The notes below the pieces were generated by a model, which saw only the letters and a program-made list of their open reading frames with translations, was not told the DNA's origin and did not search any database. A stretch of DNA of 64,000 bases from Craterostigma plantagineum (Eukaryota; Streptophyta; Magnoliopsida; Lamiales; Linderniaceae): the NCBI GenBank assembly GCA_027422505.1, contig JAPQWV010000333.1, forward strand, positions 248,001-312,000. Reading direction: 5' to 3'. The translations under genes and the position numbers were made by a program. Positions 51,659 to 63,006 of the stretch are shown piece after piece; the first letter of the stretch is position 1; each line of letters starts with the position of its first letter.

Positions 51659-53660
51659 ATTCAATTTTCAATATAGAGCGGGTTGTCTTCGTTTTGCAAA
51701 TGGAAAGAGTTATCGAGTCCTCGAAATCTCCTCTTCAGAAAATCTTCAAGCTCACCCAGTCTTCTAGGCATCGACTTTTTCTTCGAATCGTCCTTTGAAG
51801 TTCTTCCCCTAAATACCTTACGATGTACGAAGTATTCTTGCCGGATTTAGAAAGTCTGCGTTCCATTTCTCTCGTTGAAAGCACATGAAACTCGAAACTC
51901 CCATTATTTGGGTCAACCTTGTGTTGAGATCGGGAAGTCTGATGTGAGGTTTGGAGAGATGAACACGGTTGGCAACTTCGATCGTTGATGCAGTGGACAC
52001 GGTTGGCAACTTTGGTCCTTGATGCAGTGGACACGGTTGGCAACTTAAGTCCTTGATGATGCTTGAATCATGTGTCGTTCAGTCCTCGATCCTTGCTTCT
52101 TCTTCCGGAAGCCAGGGGCTTGTGAAAGTCGAGGAGAGGGCTCGAATTTAGCCATCTTCTCCGTTTCGACAGATAGTCTTCTCCGAATGAAGTTGCCTGG
52201 TTCGGCCTCGAAGAAGCGTCTCTAGTTCCAGAAGAAAGTAGGCTGTCTCTTTCTTTCTCTAAACTTCGAGAGCAGAGTTCGAAGTGATGGTTGGAAGTTC
52301 TTCTTGAAAAGCGTCCACTTCACACACCTGAAATCACTAAAAAGCTCCCCCGAGGATTTAGTCGTTTAAAAAGATTCAAGGAGAGTTCATGATTCTAAAG
52401 TACACTCTAAAAGCGTAAACATGAAATTCTTCTTCTTGGTTCTCGGGTCGATACCGTGCTCCTCTTCTTTTAATCCCTAGAAAGGTTTCAAAGATTATCG
52501 ATGTGGAGAAGTTCACAGTTATGGAATTCGAACCCAAGGTCGTGCTCCTCTTCTCGTTTTCTCAATATAAGATCAGATTATCCTTGGATCACTTCGTGGT
52601 GCTCCTCTTCCAACCGTTCTGACGAGTATACGAGATTATCAAAGGAGAAATTCACAGCAAGATCCATGCCCTCTTATGCTTTCTAGAAGATTTCAGAAAT
52701 TGGGAAGGCATGTTGTTTTGGACTATTTATTGTGCGTTGAGCATTCCTCGTGTGCGATTCCACCTCCTTTTGTCTTCATTTTCTGCTTTTCTTTCGTCGC
52801 CTTTTTCTCCCCCTCATTCTCTCGTTTATGCAACCCTCCGAAGTTTATGAATTACAGTTGAAGGCTTGATCGGGATACAAATGAAGAAAAGGATATCGGA
52901 GAAGGCTCAAAAGGGATGACTAGAGGAATAATTTCACGGGATTTTGATTTTGGCCAAGTGAGGAATTTCCTATGTGCCCTAATCATTTTCCTAACAATCT
53001 AACGCAAGGCAAGTATGAGGCCAAGAAATACAAGTTAAGACAAGCATTTGATGTGTGACTCGCTCAAGGATAAATTTCGGAAAAATAATGGCTCAAAATC
53101 TCACATATATGATGTGGCTTTGTGTCTAGTGGAACAAACCAGTGACCTTTAGACAAAAGAATGCGACTAGACAGACAATATTAAGCAAATAACCAATCAT
53201 ATATCAAGGAAAGATTTTTGTGAACAAAACAAAGTAGATTGAGTAATCGACACTCCTCATTTTTTTTCGTTGTTTTTGTTTTAGTTTAATTTTGTTTTCC
53301 AAAACGTTGTTTTTTTATTGTTTTTTTCTATTTTCGTTTTTTTTATTAAAGGAAAAAAACGAACATGATATGAAAACAAAGAAAAAAATTAAGTAAAAAT
53401 GCATGAATGAAGTTTTTTTAGTATATATTTTTTATTAGAACTAAATGCGGAAAAATGCATTATAGATTTTTTTTAAAAAAAAAAAATTGGCATTTAACAT
53501 TTCAGCTCAGATGCATAATGTACCAAATTGTAATCCCTAGAAAATTAATAGTGACTCATCCTAAAAATTTAGCACTTTTAGAAAAGAATGCGTAAGGAAT
53601 TTTGTCACCGAGTTTGTCGCTTAGGTAGGGATTTGTTGTAGTTGCTCTGCCGCTCGCCCT
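51659..53660. other. Decayed interior of copia fragment 4, no gene recognised
   Basis: Includes a 34-bp repeat present about three times (51960-52055; core GATGCAGTGGACACGGTTGG), three CGTGCTCCTCTT-like words (52458, 52541, 52598) and, from 53260 to 53500, T- and A-rich low-complexity sequence. The frame at 51735-52043 spans the 34-bp repeat and shows no family resemblance. Confidence 0.55.
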
Positions 53661-53663
53661 TTT

Positions 53664-53710
53664 TCATGTATGTGGAGCAACTATCATCAGAGTACCATAC
53701 ATGAGGGAAA
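53664..53710 (-). pseudogene. Copia protease-motif remnant
   Basis: Minus strand encodes WYSDDSCSTYM, matching WYLDSGCSTHM with the Ser-Gly of the active triad changed. It is an isolated fragment. Confidence 0.7.
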
Positions 53711-53757
53711 TCTGTAAAACTATCGGGACTTTGCTCTGACGGAAATCTACAGTCGGT

Positions 53758-54690
53758 TTGTGGATTATGATAGGAAACGACCCTGGGATGCTCTCAGAGG
53801 TCAAAGCTTGGCTTTCGATCGAATTCTCTATGAAAGACCTGAGAGAAGCGACCTATATTCTAGGAATTCGCATATTTGATAGGGCGAAAAGATCAATAGG
53901 CTTGTCCCAGGCCCTTTACTTAGATAAAGTCCTTAAAAGGTTTAAGATGGACTACTCTAAGAAAGGGTTCCTACCTATGGGGCATGGAATTCATATCTAA
54001 ACACTGTGTCTCATCAGAATGAGGTACAAAGACAAGGGATGAGTGGAGTCCCCTATGCTTCAGCTGTGGGTAACCTGATGTAAGCGATGCTTTACACGCG
54101 ACCGGACAGAGTGTATGATGTGAGCGTAGTCAGTAGGTTTCAGACTAATCCTGGTAAGGATCATTGGGCGGAAGTAAAGACAGTCCTAAAGTACCTTAGA
54201 TAGACTAAGGACTTGATGCTGATTTACAGCCCAGGTAGATGGATATACGGATTCGGACTTCCAATCAGATGTGGATGGCCGAAAGTCTACCTTGGGTTTA
54301 GTCTTTACGCTCAGTGGTGGCACAATATATTGGAAAAGTTCCAAACAGAGCACGCCTGATGATTCCACCACTGAGGCGGAGTACATCGCAACTTCAGGAG
54401 CTGCCAAGGAGGGTGTTTGGATACACAAGTTCCTGGAGGAACTACAGGTGGTACCTAGCATTGTGGATCGCCCGCTGCCATTGTGGTGCGACAACAGCGG
54501 GGCTATTGCACAAGCTAAGGAATCACGTGGTCACAGTAAATCCAAGCACATAGAGAGAAAATACCACGTGCTACGTAGGTTTGTTGAAAATGGCTCGATA
54601 GCCATGCAGAAAATCGCCTCTGTAAAGAATGCATCAGACCCGTTCACGAAGCCACTACCACAGGCAGTGCTTCGATCGACACCTCGATAG
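53758..54690 (+). pseudogene. RT C-terminus and RNase H, copia fragment 6
   Basis: IGNDPGMLSEVKAWLSIEFS, MKDLREATYILGIRIFDRAK, SQALYLDKVLKRFKM and PYASAVGNLMYAMLYTRPD mark the RT thumb; GRKSTLGLVFTLSGGTIYWK, STTEAEYIATSGAAKEGVW (catalytic Glu) and LPLWCDNSGAIAQAKE with DPFTKPLPQ mark RNase H. Stops occur near 53998 and 54199, and a frameshift near 54240. The YVDD motif is upstream of the retained part. Confidence 0.9.
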
Positions 54691-54727
54691 AATGGGGTTA
54701 AGATATGATAGCGTGTGGCATTACCTC

Positions 54728-54738
54728 AAGTGGGATAT
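54728..54738 (+). promoter_or_regulatory. PPT of copia fragment 6
   Basis: AAGTGGGATAT immediately precedes TGTTGAGGAATATG, the usual layout of this copia group. Confidence 0.75.
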
Positions 54739-56540
54739 TGTTGAGGAATATGCTCTAGATGTCGTACGAGGACTGGGAGTACGATGGCAATTTGGTAATT
54801 GTGTAGTGTTTAGTGATGTAATTTAATTACTTCTATTAATGGAATGATTTTATTCAAAATTAATTTATTAGTCGATAAATAAATTAAAAGAATTACTGAT
54901 TCTGTGGGGACAGAGAGGGGCACCAGTAAGCTGAGATACTACAGTATTAAAATTAGTCCACAAGTCTAAGTCTTCAGTAGGGTGACTGGATCGACAAGTA
55001 TGACTTGTTTGTCGATGGGTCCAATACGGTTGTGCCAACCGTTCACTTGGGAAGTGGAAGCCCGTGACAATAATACAAGATGGATCAGGGGATTACCTGT
55101 ATTTGGACACTGACTCATAATCGAACGATCACACGCTTGGATTGTCCTTGATCGATCGATTGACTGTAGTAGTCTGCGTGAACCTTAGACCGAAAGGTTA
55201 ACTTGGGGTTGGTCTTGAGGTCTTGACTTGTCACTAGTTTTCTAGGCCCGTCTTGCCGGTGGCATTGGGGCAGCGGCGAAATACGGTCTTGAGTTTTCGA
55301 TGCGATTGCAGGTTGAACCGTGGAGCGGGATTACGTTCTCGATTAAATTCGAGGTTAACGTCCTTTGGCAAGTTTAATGTGAGGGAATTTATCAAAGTCT
55401 CTGGCCTCAGCATATAACCGACTCGCATTACTCATGTAGGGCAGCTTAGGTATTTTCACTGACATAAACGACATAGAGTCGAGTGCTGTAAGTTTGACTA
55501 TGCGATACTTTCACTCGGCCGGGGCAAACGTAAAGGGTTTATACGCATGACGAAAATCTACAGTCAGTTTGGGGATTATAATTGATCAAATTCGTACTCA
55601 ACTTGCAATCTGTTCGATACCACGGGGCTGGCTAGGTGAATATTGAACTCCTAGATACCTCCTAGGCCGTTGAGACGAACCAAGAGAGTCGCGCTTAAAA
55701 AGGGCAACCGACACAATGTCAATATGAGAGGGAGAGATAATGATAGGTCCCAGATTGGAACATTAGGGTTTTGGGCTTGGCCAAATCCTAATCGGCCGAA
55801 AATACCAAGTTTGACAAGTGAGAGGTAAAATGGTCTTTTCACCTCACGTGATATTTTTAAATAAAATATTGGATATTTAATATTTAGTATATGATTTAAA
55901 TTAGATTTAAATCCTTATTATTGTTTTAGAAAAATAGCATTATTTAATTTGCAATTAAATAATATATATATCGAATACATAAAAGTTTCGAATTTTATTA
56001 GATAAAATTTCGAAATATTAAATATATTTATATTGTATATTTGATAATTAAAATATACTAAATACAATATTTTAATTAATGTAAAACCGAGACTTAGTAA
56101 AAGATGTGGTGTGAGAACTTTTCTCCAACCACCTACCCTATTTTTGGCAAATCCTAGGTGGTATAAGTAGGGTTTCCGAGACCCTAGAAAAAGAAGAAGC
56201 TAATTTTGAAATTAAAAGTCCAAGAAGTGAAAAACTAAGAGTTTTCTCTTCTTATCTCTTTCTCTCTCGAGGGCAGCAAGCAGCTCGTTCTTGGCCTAGC
56301 CGCACTAGCAAGAATAGCTGCGACGTTCGTGAGGTGCCTGTGTGACGATCTTGTGCAAAGAAGGAGTCCCGTTTGTATGCTATTGGCGTAAGAGAGGGAC
56401 ACTATGCCTCGGGAATTCGAAGGGTTGGAAGCTAGTCATCGTCGAGAGGTTTCAACGAGGTATCATGGCTGATCCCTTATCTCTTTGTGTCATTACATTC
56501 TCGTGTTTGTAACCTAGAGATCTTGGAAAGGCGGGAACCC
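54739..56540 (+). repeat. 3' LTR of copia fragment 6
   Basis: Starts TGTTGAGGAATATG. TATA-like TATAAGTA at 56162-56169 is followed by a transcribed-looking region rich in CTTTCTCTCTCG. The right end is not certain (about 56540), since the next Sirevirus-like remnant begins there and no TSD was found. Non-coding; an AT-rich block spans 55850-56090. Confidence 0.68.
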
Positions 56541-56548
56541 CAAGAAAT

Positions 56549-59261
56549 TTAAAAATTCCGCCATTCAAGGAACGTGGGTCTGGGGACCCTCAGGGAATCC
56601 CAATAGATAGATATGAACATTGAGCAGCGATGGGTTGTTGACTGGCAGTTCGTCCGGTTTGGCCTCGTCCCTTTGACTTGGCCTTGTGCTTCCCCCAGCA
56701 CTACTTCCTGCAGCAACTGTAGTGCTACTTTCCCCCTTTTTGTCAACACCAGGGCCGGTCTTTGCCTGATTCACCATTAACTGAACAAGTTCAGCTAACT
56801 CTACGTCTTGACCGCGACAAGTTCTCCCTTTACGGCGTCCTCACTGCATTTGACGTCATCGCGGATGCTGTTGAGGCTTTTCACCATTGATTACTGTGAG
56901 GAGTCCAGGGTCTGAAATTGCTCGTTGGCTTTATCCCTGTTGGCATTGACCATTTTTTCAAAATGTTCATCTGCCGGTGCATGCGCTTTATAAGCGACAC
57001 CTCCTTGACTTCAGCAATGATGTCTGAGGGAATTTGGTCTTCGGGTTTTGGGGTGGAGACCGGTACAGTCTGTCGTGGTGGCGATGACGCCGACTGTTGA
57101 GGTTTCGGTACCGGTCTGGAAGCTGATGCTGAAGCTGCTGCAGGTTCCGATTGGTGTTGCTGTGTGTGCACCGGAGATGGTTGTTGCACTAGGTAAGTGG
57201 TGGCCTGCTCATGATGTGGCAGCATGGTTTCAACAGCTTCTGGTGCCTCAGCTTCTTCAAAAGTTAGGAGCGGATGATGTGGCTGCTCCTGAGAATTTTC
57301 TGTGACCGGGACTTCGGGGGCGGTCTCAGTTCCTTAGCCTGGCTAGAATTCCCTCCTCAGTTTGCCAGGCTTCAACTGGTATCTCCACCTCAAGTGTTGT
57401 TGCCTCAATAGGTCTGGCCTCACCGGTTTTATCGATAGAGACCGGAATTTCTGCCTCGATCTGTGTGGTCCCGGTTACAATTGGCAAGATTGCCAGTGCT
57501 GTTGATATTTTGCTCAGTGTTGGACTCTTGGGAGCTTCTGTTGTTGTGGCTTCTGGAGCAGATATTGAGATGGGGATAGGGACCGATTGTTGTGGCTGCT
57601 CAAATTGGGGGACCTGTATTGTATTGATTTGTTGCGCTGAGGCTGTGACCGGTCCTACTTGTGCTATTTCGTTTACAGCCGTGGCGAATCGGTGTTCCAT
57701 GCTTAGTTTTTCCTGGTCCAGTCGCGCCAACACTTCCAGGTCTTGATATGCACTTCTTGAAGTAGGCTGGAAGTTCTCTTTTCTCTGATTTATATATGAT
57801 TGGAGTGCATTTATCTTGAGAAGTAGAGTGTAGACTGTAGAGTTCGCGCGACTGGAGCAGCTCCTTGATAGACTTGATACCGAGATATCTGATTTATCGG
57901 CCTTCAGTCTTCGTTGCCTTATTCATCTGGTCACTTGACAACTTGCGACTGAGTGGTGTGTACCGGACGGGGACCCAGTCATCAAAGTCTTGGATTTTGA
58001 CGGCTATATTCTCCTCAATCTCCTCTCTTATTAAGATCCATGCGGTTTCTTTGATGTTCTGAGGAGACTGAGTGACCGGAGCTTTCCCTTTGCCTTTGTC
58101 AGTGGGCACTAACTGGACAACCTCCGGTTCTTTTATCACCACACTGCTCTTGTCCTTAGCAGCAGCTTCAACCCTCGGTCCGGTTGGTGATGAGACCGAA
58201 CTTCATCGGGTATTTGCACTTCAGTCTAAGCGATGTCCGGTTTGGTGAATGTGATTGTGACCTCAGCCTCGACACCAGTTGCTGACTCTAAAATTGCAAC
58301 TGTTGGCTTCTCAGAGGGTGCGACCGGTCCCTTTTTAGTGGCTGGCATAGATCGCTTCTTCTTTGCCACCACTTTGATAGGCACGTCTGATCCTGAACTT
58401 GAGGAAGTCAGAACTACCTTTTTCTGGCCCGGTTTTGACTTTTGGGTCTTCTCCACTGCCATTTTTTGCTAGGCTTCGACGCGACCGGTTTCCCCAAAGC
58501 CTTTCTCTTTGCCAGTTTCTTGGGCTATTCCTTTGCTGGTGCTTTGGCAGGGTTCTTTGGAGAAGCAGTCACGGCAAACTGGCCTAAATAGGCGGCCGTG
58601 ACCAATTGATGGGGACTGAGGGGCTGCGCCGGTCCCAAGTCATTCACCTTTAAGAAGAATGGAAATCTGGGGTGTGTAGTTCTTGAACTGCCCCTGTATC
58701 AGTTCGGCACCATGGCAGTCAAAATGCGGTAGATAATATCCGTCCAGTTTATCCTTTGATTTTTGAGGACGGCCACCATGGCTTGGATCTTTTCTACTGT
58801 CAACATGTCAAAAGATCCAGCCTTGCCCAAGACTGCTTTGGCCAGTACATCGTGCAGCAGTCTATAGGCCGGTTTCAGCACAAGCCTCTTTTCAGCATAT
58901 TTGAATGACGCCCCAGAAATGGACATCATTTTCTTCATATTCCCCTTCACGTTCTCGTCGTCTGTTGAGAACTCGTGAAGGCCTTTAGCTGGCAGCCCTA
59001 TGGTTTGGCATACCACCCGGACTCAATCACAATATATGCGCCTCTGATGACACATGTATCTTATTGCCATTGATAATGGCGGAATTGAAGAAATCTCTGA
59101 GTGCTTGAAGGTAGATCTCATAGCTGCATTCCAAAAAACTTTGAAGCCCAGACTGCTTCATGCCTTGTAGAACGGGGAAAATTCGAGTCTTGATCTGCCA
59201 TTGCGTCGTCGAAGTTTATCTGAAGGATAGTCATGGTCATTTCCTGTTTTTGTGGTGCCAT
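56549..59261 (-). pseudogene. Long env-like/third frame of S2 (frameshifted, Pro-rich)
   Basis: Likely start is ATG at 59259-59261 (MAPQKQEMTMTILQINFDDA). After a frameshift near 59120-59200 come the folded-looking part (VCQTIGLPAKGLHEFSTDDE, MKKMMSISGASFKYAEKRLV, LHDVLAKAVLGKAGSFDMLT) and a stop region near 58699. A basic/Ser-Pro region (KPGQKKVVLTSSSSGSDVPI, KKKRSMPATKKGPVAPSEKP), a Val/Pro/Thr-rich region with repeated short motifs (56881-58142) and a short end (56549-56777) follow in several frames. About 900 codons in all. Its place after RNase H suggests the Sirevirus third frame; no transmembrane segment or signal peptide is evident, so its role is unknown. Confidence 0.68.
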
Positions 59262-59976
59262 CTGTGAGTTTGATATGTTTGGAGAAGGATTGACCGGATT
59301 TTTGGCTTCTGGGTGTAAAACTTTTCTGACTGAGAGTGTTTTGGGAATTTTGGGGACTTAGAAGATTTTTTGGAAGTGATAGGGTTTAAACGAAGAAGAC
59401 GACGAAGTCTTTAAACCCTTTGTAATTCTCCAAAGTGTTGTCGGTTGAAATGGGCTCATTGGGCCTAGGCGGTCCTTACCTTTGCATTTAATGCAACAGT
59501 GCTTTATCTCACATACACTGTAAGAACATTTAATGCGGTATTATGTTTAGCACTCATTCTCCGCGGATAAACCTGCAGACCCGATGCCAGTTTACCTAAA
59601 AAACATGTTAAGAAAAACATGCAATGTATGAATTAATGAAGTGCATTTAGTGAAAACGTATTCAGTCTGGATCGGCCGGTATTGGTTATATATATATTGC
59701 TTTAAAAACCTGGTCCGGTTTCAGAAGGAGTCCAGTATCTGAGCTCAAAAACTTAACTTCTAAATCGTAATTTTGTATAAAAGTTTATACGTAATGAAAG
59801 CGATAAAAGAAATATATGTTAAGGTTTCTTTGTACTGAGCGATATCAGTTTTGGCTGAAACCGACTGGTAGAAGTGTATAGGCCAGTATAGAAAAGAATG
59901 ACCGGTTATAGAAAGGACTTTGCACCGAAATCATAAAAAGTGCAACATTGTTGTAAAGTCTAGGCAACTCGTCATA

Positions 59977-60286
59977 TCAATTACTTTGACATAACATTTC
60001 ATGCTTAGAACTTTTAAGATAATCTAAGAGTCCTAAAGCATTTCTAAAGTAAGTAAACTTAGCTTCGGGGAGTGGCTTGGTGAAGATGTCCACCACTTGT
60101 CGGTCTGTTGAAATGTGCTCCAATATGGTATCCTTCCTAAGCACGTGGTCTCTGAAGAAGTGGTGTCTGATCTCTATATGCTTCCTCCTGGAATGGAAGA
60201 CCAGATTCTGCCTGATTGCTATTCCTTTCGTGTTGTCGCAGAAAATTGGCGTGTCTAACTCCTTCACTCCATAATCCGCCAGTTGG
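59977..60286 (-). pseudogene. RNase H C-terminus, S2
   Basis: LDTPIFCDNTKGIAIRQNLV and STDRQVVDIFTKPLPEAKF match the copia RNase H end; the usual DQLADIFTKPL is DRQVVDIFTKPL. It is cut at 60287 by an LTR. Confidence 0.9.
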
Positions 60287-60676
60287 TGTAATACCCGTCA
60301 AGTTTAACACGGGTTTTATACCTAATTAAGTAGGGTGAATATCTTACTTAGGAAGTTAATTTAGAAATTTGGTATAATTAAATCGAAACATAGGAATTTC
60401 TGATAGTTAATAGGAATAAGTTGAGAACTTGATTGTTTAACATAAGAATGGGCATGTGAATTTTTTGGCATGACTTAAAGGTTTTCGATACTTTATAAAC
60501 GAAGGAGTTTTCGGTAATAAAACAAGTCTGAATGAAAATGGTTTCGATATGTTAAGTAAAGTTTAAAGGTTAGAGACCTAATTTTTCGATATGAAAACTA
60601 ATTTTTTCGATATGAAAACTAAGTTCTAGGAAAACTAAGGGATAAACATACAAAATAAATGATTGAATATTATATG
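60287..60676 (+). repeat. First ~390 bp of a Ty3/gypsy-like long LTR
   Basis: Starts TGTAATACCCGTCAAG directly inside the S2 RNase H frame (left flank GTTGG). The start resembles the next LTR at 60677 and, more distantly, the solo LTR at 12504. It seems to be broken by the next LTR start. Confidence 0.55.
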
Positions 60677-63006
60677 TGTAATACCCGTAAACTTAATACG
60701 GGGATGTAATGTAATTAATTTGGTAAATATCCGAGTTAATGGGAATTAAAGTAAGAGCGAAAGTATAAGCTATATCAGTTTCGAATTATTTTCGAAACTT
60801 AATCAAATAAGTGTCCGAAAATAATAAGTAATAGATGGAACAAAACTTTGGGCTATGTGTTGACTTATTTAAAATAAGGCCCAATCATAAATACAATATA
60901 ATAAATTTGTATGCATATTATGTGTCTATATGATTTATATTTAGTATTTATTTAATCTTGTGACTATATGATATTTAACATTACTTGGAAATTAGGTATG
61001 GAGTTTTAGAAATTTTGAAAAGAGAATTTCGAAACATTATAATTTCGGTAGGGTTTCTTTATGGATAATTTCGAAATTTTAGGATGTTGATGAATGGGGA
61101 AATTTGAAAGAAGGAATTTGACATAGAGATTGGGAGAATTCGAAATTTTATATCGAAATTTAGAAAGGGGATGTGAACTAGAATCTCGAAATGAGTTTTA
61201 CTCATTTCGATATTTGGGTTTCGAGATCTTAAGGTGTCCAAAATGAAATCTCGACATACTGTATATATATAGATATATCTCGAAATCTTTATTATAATTT
61301 TCAAAACATAGCTCGAGATTTAGTTGGAAATTGATGTCGAGATTACTAAGATAGATCTCGAGATTTTGGTTAATGATAGAATGAAAATAACGTTGAACCA
61401 AGTCTAACACTTGTTAAGTGAGTAGGTAAATGTCAATATCTATTACAAGCTAATACACAAAAATCTTAGAGGATAAATACAATCAAATAAAGTTTAAATA
61501 TTAGAAAGAAACATTACTTTACGCTAAATTACAAACTTTGAGATAATATGTCTCTTTATGAACTATGCAAAACATGGAATGAGTTCAATAGACAAACCAT
61601 CGGAAAGATAAATTAAGGGAGAGAAAGGAGAGCTCAAACAGTGTTCCTAGCTTAACTTGGAGGAGGTAAATTTTTACTGAGTTTATGTTTTCATTATGGT
61701 TAAGTATGTTTTAAGTAGTATTAGGCATGAACGGTTTATGAGATCAGTTTCTATGAGATTTTGATTTTCTAAAGGTTTAAGGTTGTTTTTAGAAGTTCCG
61801 TGTTCTTGATAATTCAGGTTCTTGATCGAAAAGTTTTAAGAGTTTAGAAGTGAATAGTGTTATAAACTTCGAAAGATTAGAGTTTGGTTGGTTACGAGAT
61901 TTAAGTAGTGATTTTATAAAGATTTCGAAATAAGTTTTGTTAAGTTGATATTTATCAAGATGTCGAATTAAATTGTTAAACAAGATCTCGATATAAGTTA
62001 TGTGAAGTTATTTCGAGTTTTATGAACATTGAAAGAGAATCTCGATAGGATGTCGAAGTGTATGTGAAGTTGATTCATTGTTTAGAAATTGTTATGAATG
62101 TTGAAGAGGATATCGAAGATGATTTTGAGATTATTATGAGGATGTCGAGATCTCAAGTTGTTTGATTGTGTCGAAATTTTTATTAAATGTCGAGAAGGAT
62201 ATCGAATAAGATTTCGAATTTCTTATGAGGATGTCGAAATGTGTGTGTGAAATGGTTCGAAATTCATAAGAATGTCTATATGGGACTCGAGATTGGTTGT
62301 GTGGGATTTCGAGACAAGATGTCGATATGTGTCTTGTGTAGTTAAGGATCTCGAATATGATTTTTAAATGTCGATATGTGGTTTCGAGTTTGTGAATTGT
62401 GAAATGATAATCTCGAGTAAGATGTCGACATGTTATGTGAAGTGGGATCTCGAGATGTTATGTGACGTGATAATCTCGAGTTATAACCTCGATATATATA
62501 TATGAATTATGACATGAGATCTCGAGATAAATTACTAAGAATGTCGAAGTGTTTAAATGAAGTGGTGCCGAGATTTTTATAATTGTCGAAGAAGAACTCG
62601 AGATTCATGTTAAGGTTTATCAACTTCATGTCGAGATCTATGCCGAGTTGTATTTCGAGATTTTATATCATTCAAGTTTCGAAGCTTTATAATATACTAT
62701 GTCGAGTTTAAATTATTATGCAACTCAAGATTTTCATTTCAAAGTGGTACTTTTAATTTAAGTTAAATTTGGAAATTTAGGGTTTCGGAATTTATAAGTC
62801 GAAAATAGGGTCAAATTAAGCCAATTTCATGAAATTATAAGTAAATTAACGAACTCTAATTTTATATGTTTCTATAATTAGGGTTCGAAGGTTAGCGATT
62901 TAACCGTACGATAAGCTAAGGATACAAGGTAAGTGGAAATTCACCTACAACACATAAATTAATTTATGTGCGTATTTTATGTGACTATGTGTTTTGATGA
63001 GAATAT
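60677..63006 (+). repeat. Second Ty3/gypsy-like long LTR, cut by the Tat-type element
   Basis: Starts TGTAATACCCGTAAAC. The end part (AAGGTAAGTGGAAATTC, CCTACAACACATAA, TATGTGACTATGTG) parallels 14100-14170 in the solo LTR at 12504-15227, so they are members of one broad family. At 63007 a Tat-type LTR begins, and the continuation should lie beyond the window. No coding capacity. Confidence 0.6.
61040..62720. repeat. TCGAGAT / ATTTCGA word field in the long LTR
   Basis: Many copies (several dozen) of TCGAGAT, TCTCGA, GATGTCGA and ATTTCGAA are spread every 15-40 bp with unlike spacers across about 1.7 kb. It occupies the interior of the LTR, as the TTCGCGAA field does in the solo LTR at 12504-15227. 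Confidence 0.78.

Larger units (their letters stand above)
51301..53715 (-). mobile_element. Ty1/copia fragment 4: 3' LTR and decayed interior
   Basis: A 3' LTR (51301-51644) and PPT are followed to the right by about 2 kb of decayed interior, ending in a protease remnant near 53664-53710. Integrase, RT and RNase H are not recognisable, so the interior is largely deleted or too decayed. The right end abuts copia 6 (plus strand). Confidence 0.72.
53716..56540 (+). mobile_element. Ty1/copia fragment 6: RT end, RNase H and 3' LTR
   Basis: Plus-strand RT C-terminus and RNase H (53758-54690) are followed by a short PPT and a long 3' LTR beginning at 54739. The 5' part, gag, protease and integrase are missing. 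The 30 bp before the RT segment (53738-53770) match LTR-type sequence at 55556-55590, so an internal deletion seems to have joined LTR sequence to RT. The family differs from the other copia elements here (SKSKHI, LPMGHGIH type motifs). Confidence 0.8.
56541..60286 (-). mobile_element. Sirevirus-like remnant S2: RNase H end and env-like frame
   Basis: Minus-strand RNase H C-terminus (59977-60286) is followed by a long env-like frame (56549-59261). Upstream pol is separated by LTR sequence inserted at 60287, and the 3' LTR is lost at the junction with copia 6. The order RNase H then extra frame matches the Sirevirus-like element at 15631-26616, but the env-like protein is of another type. Confidence 0.75.
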
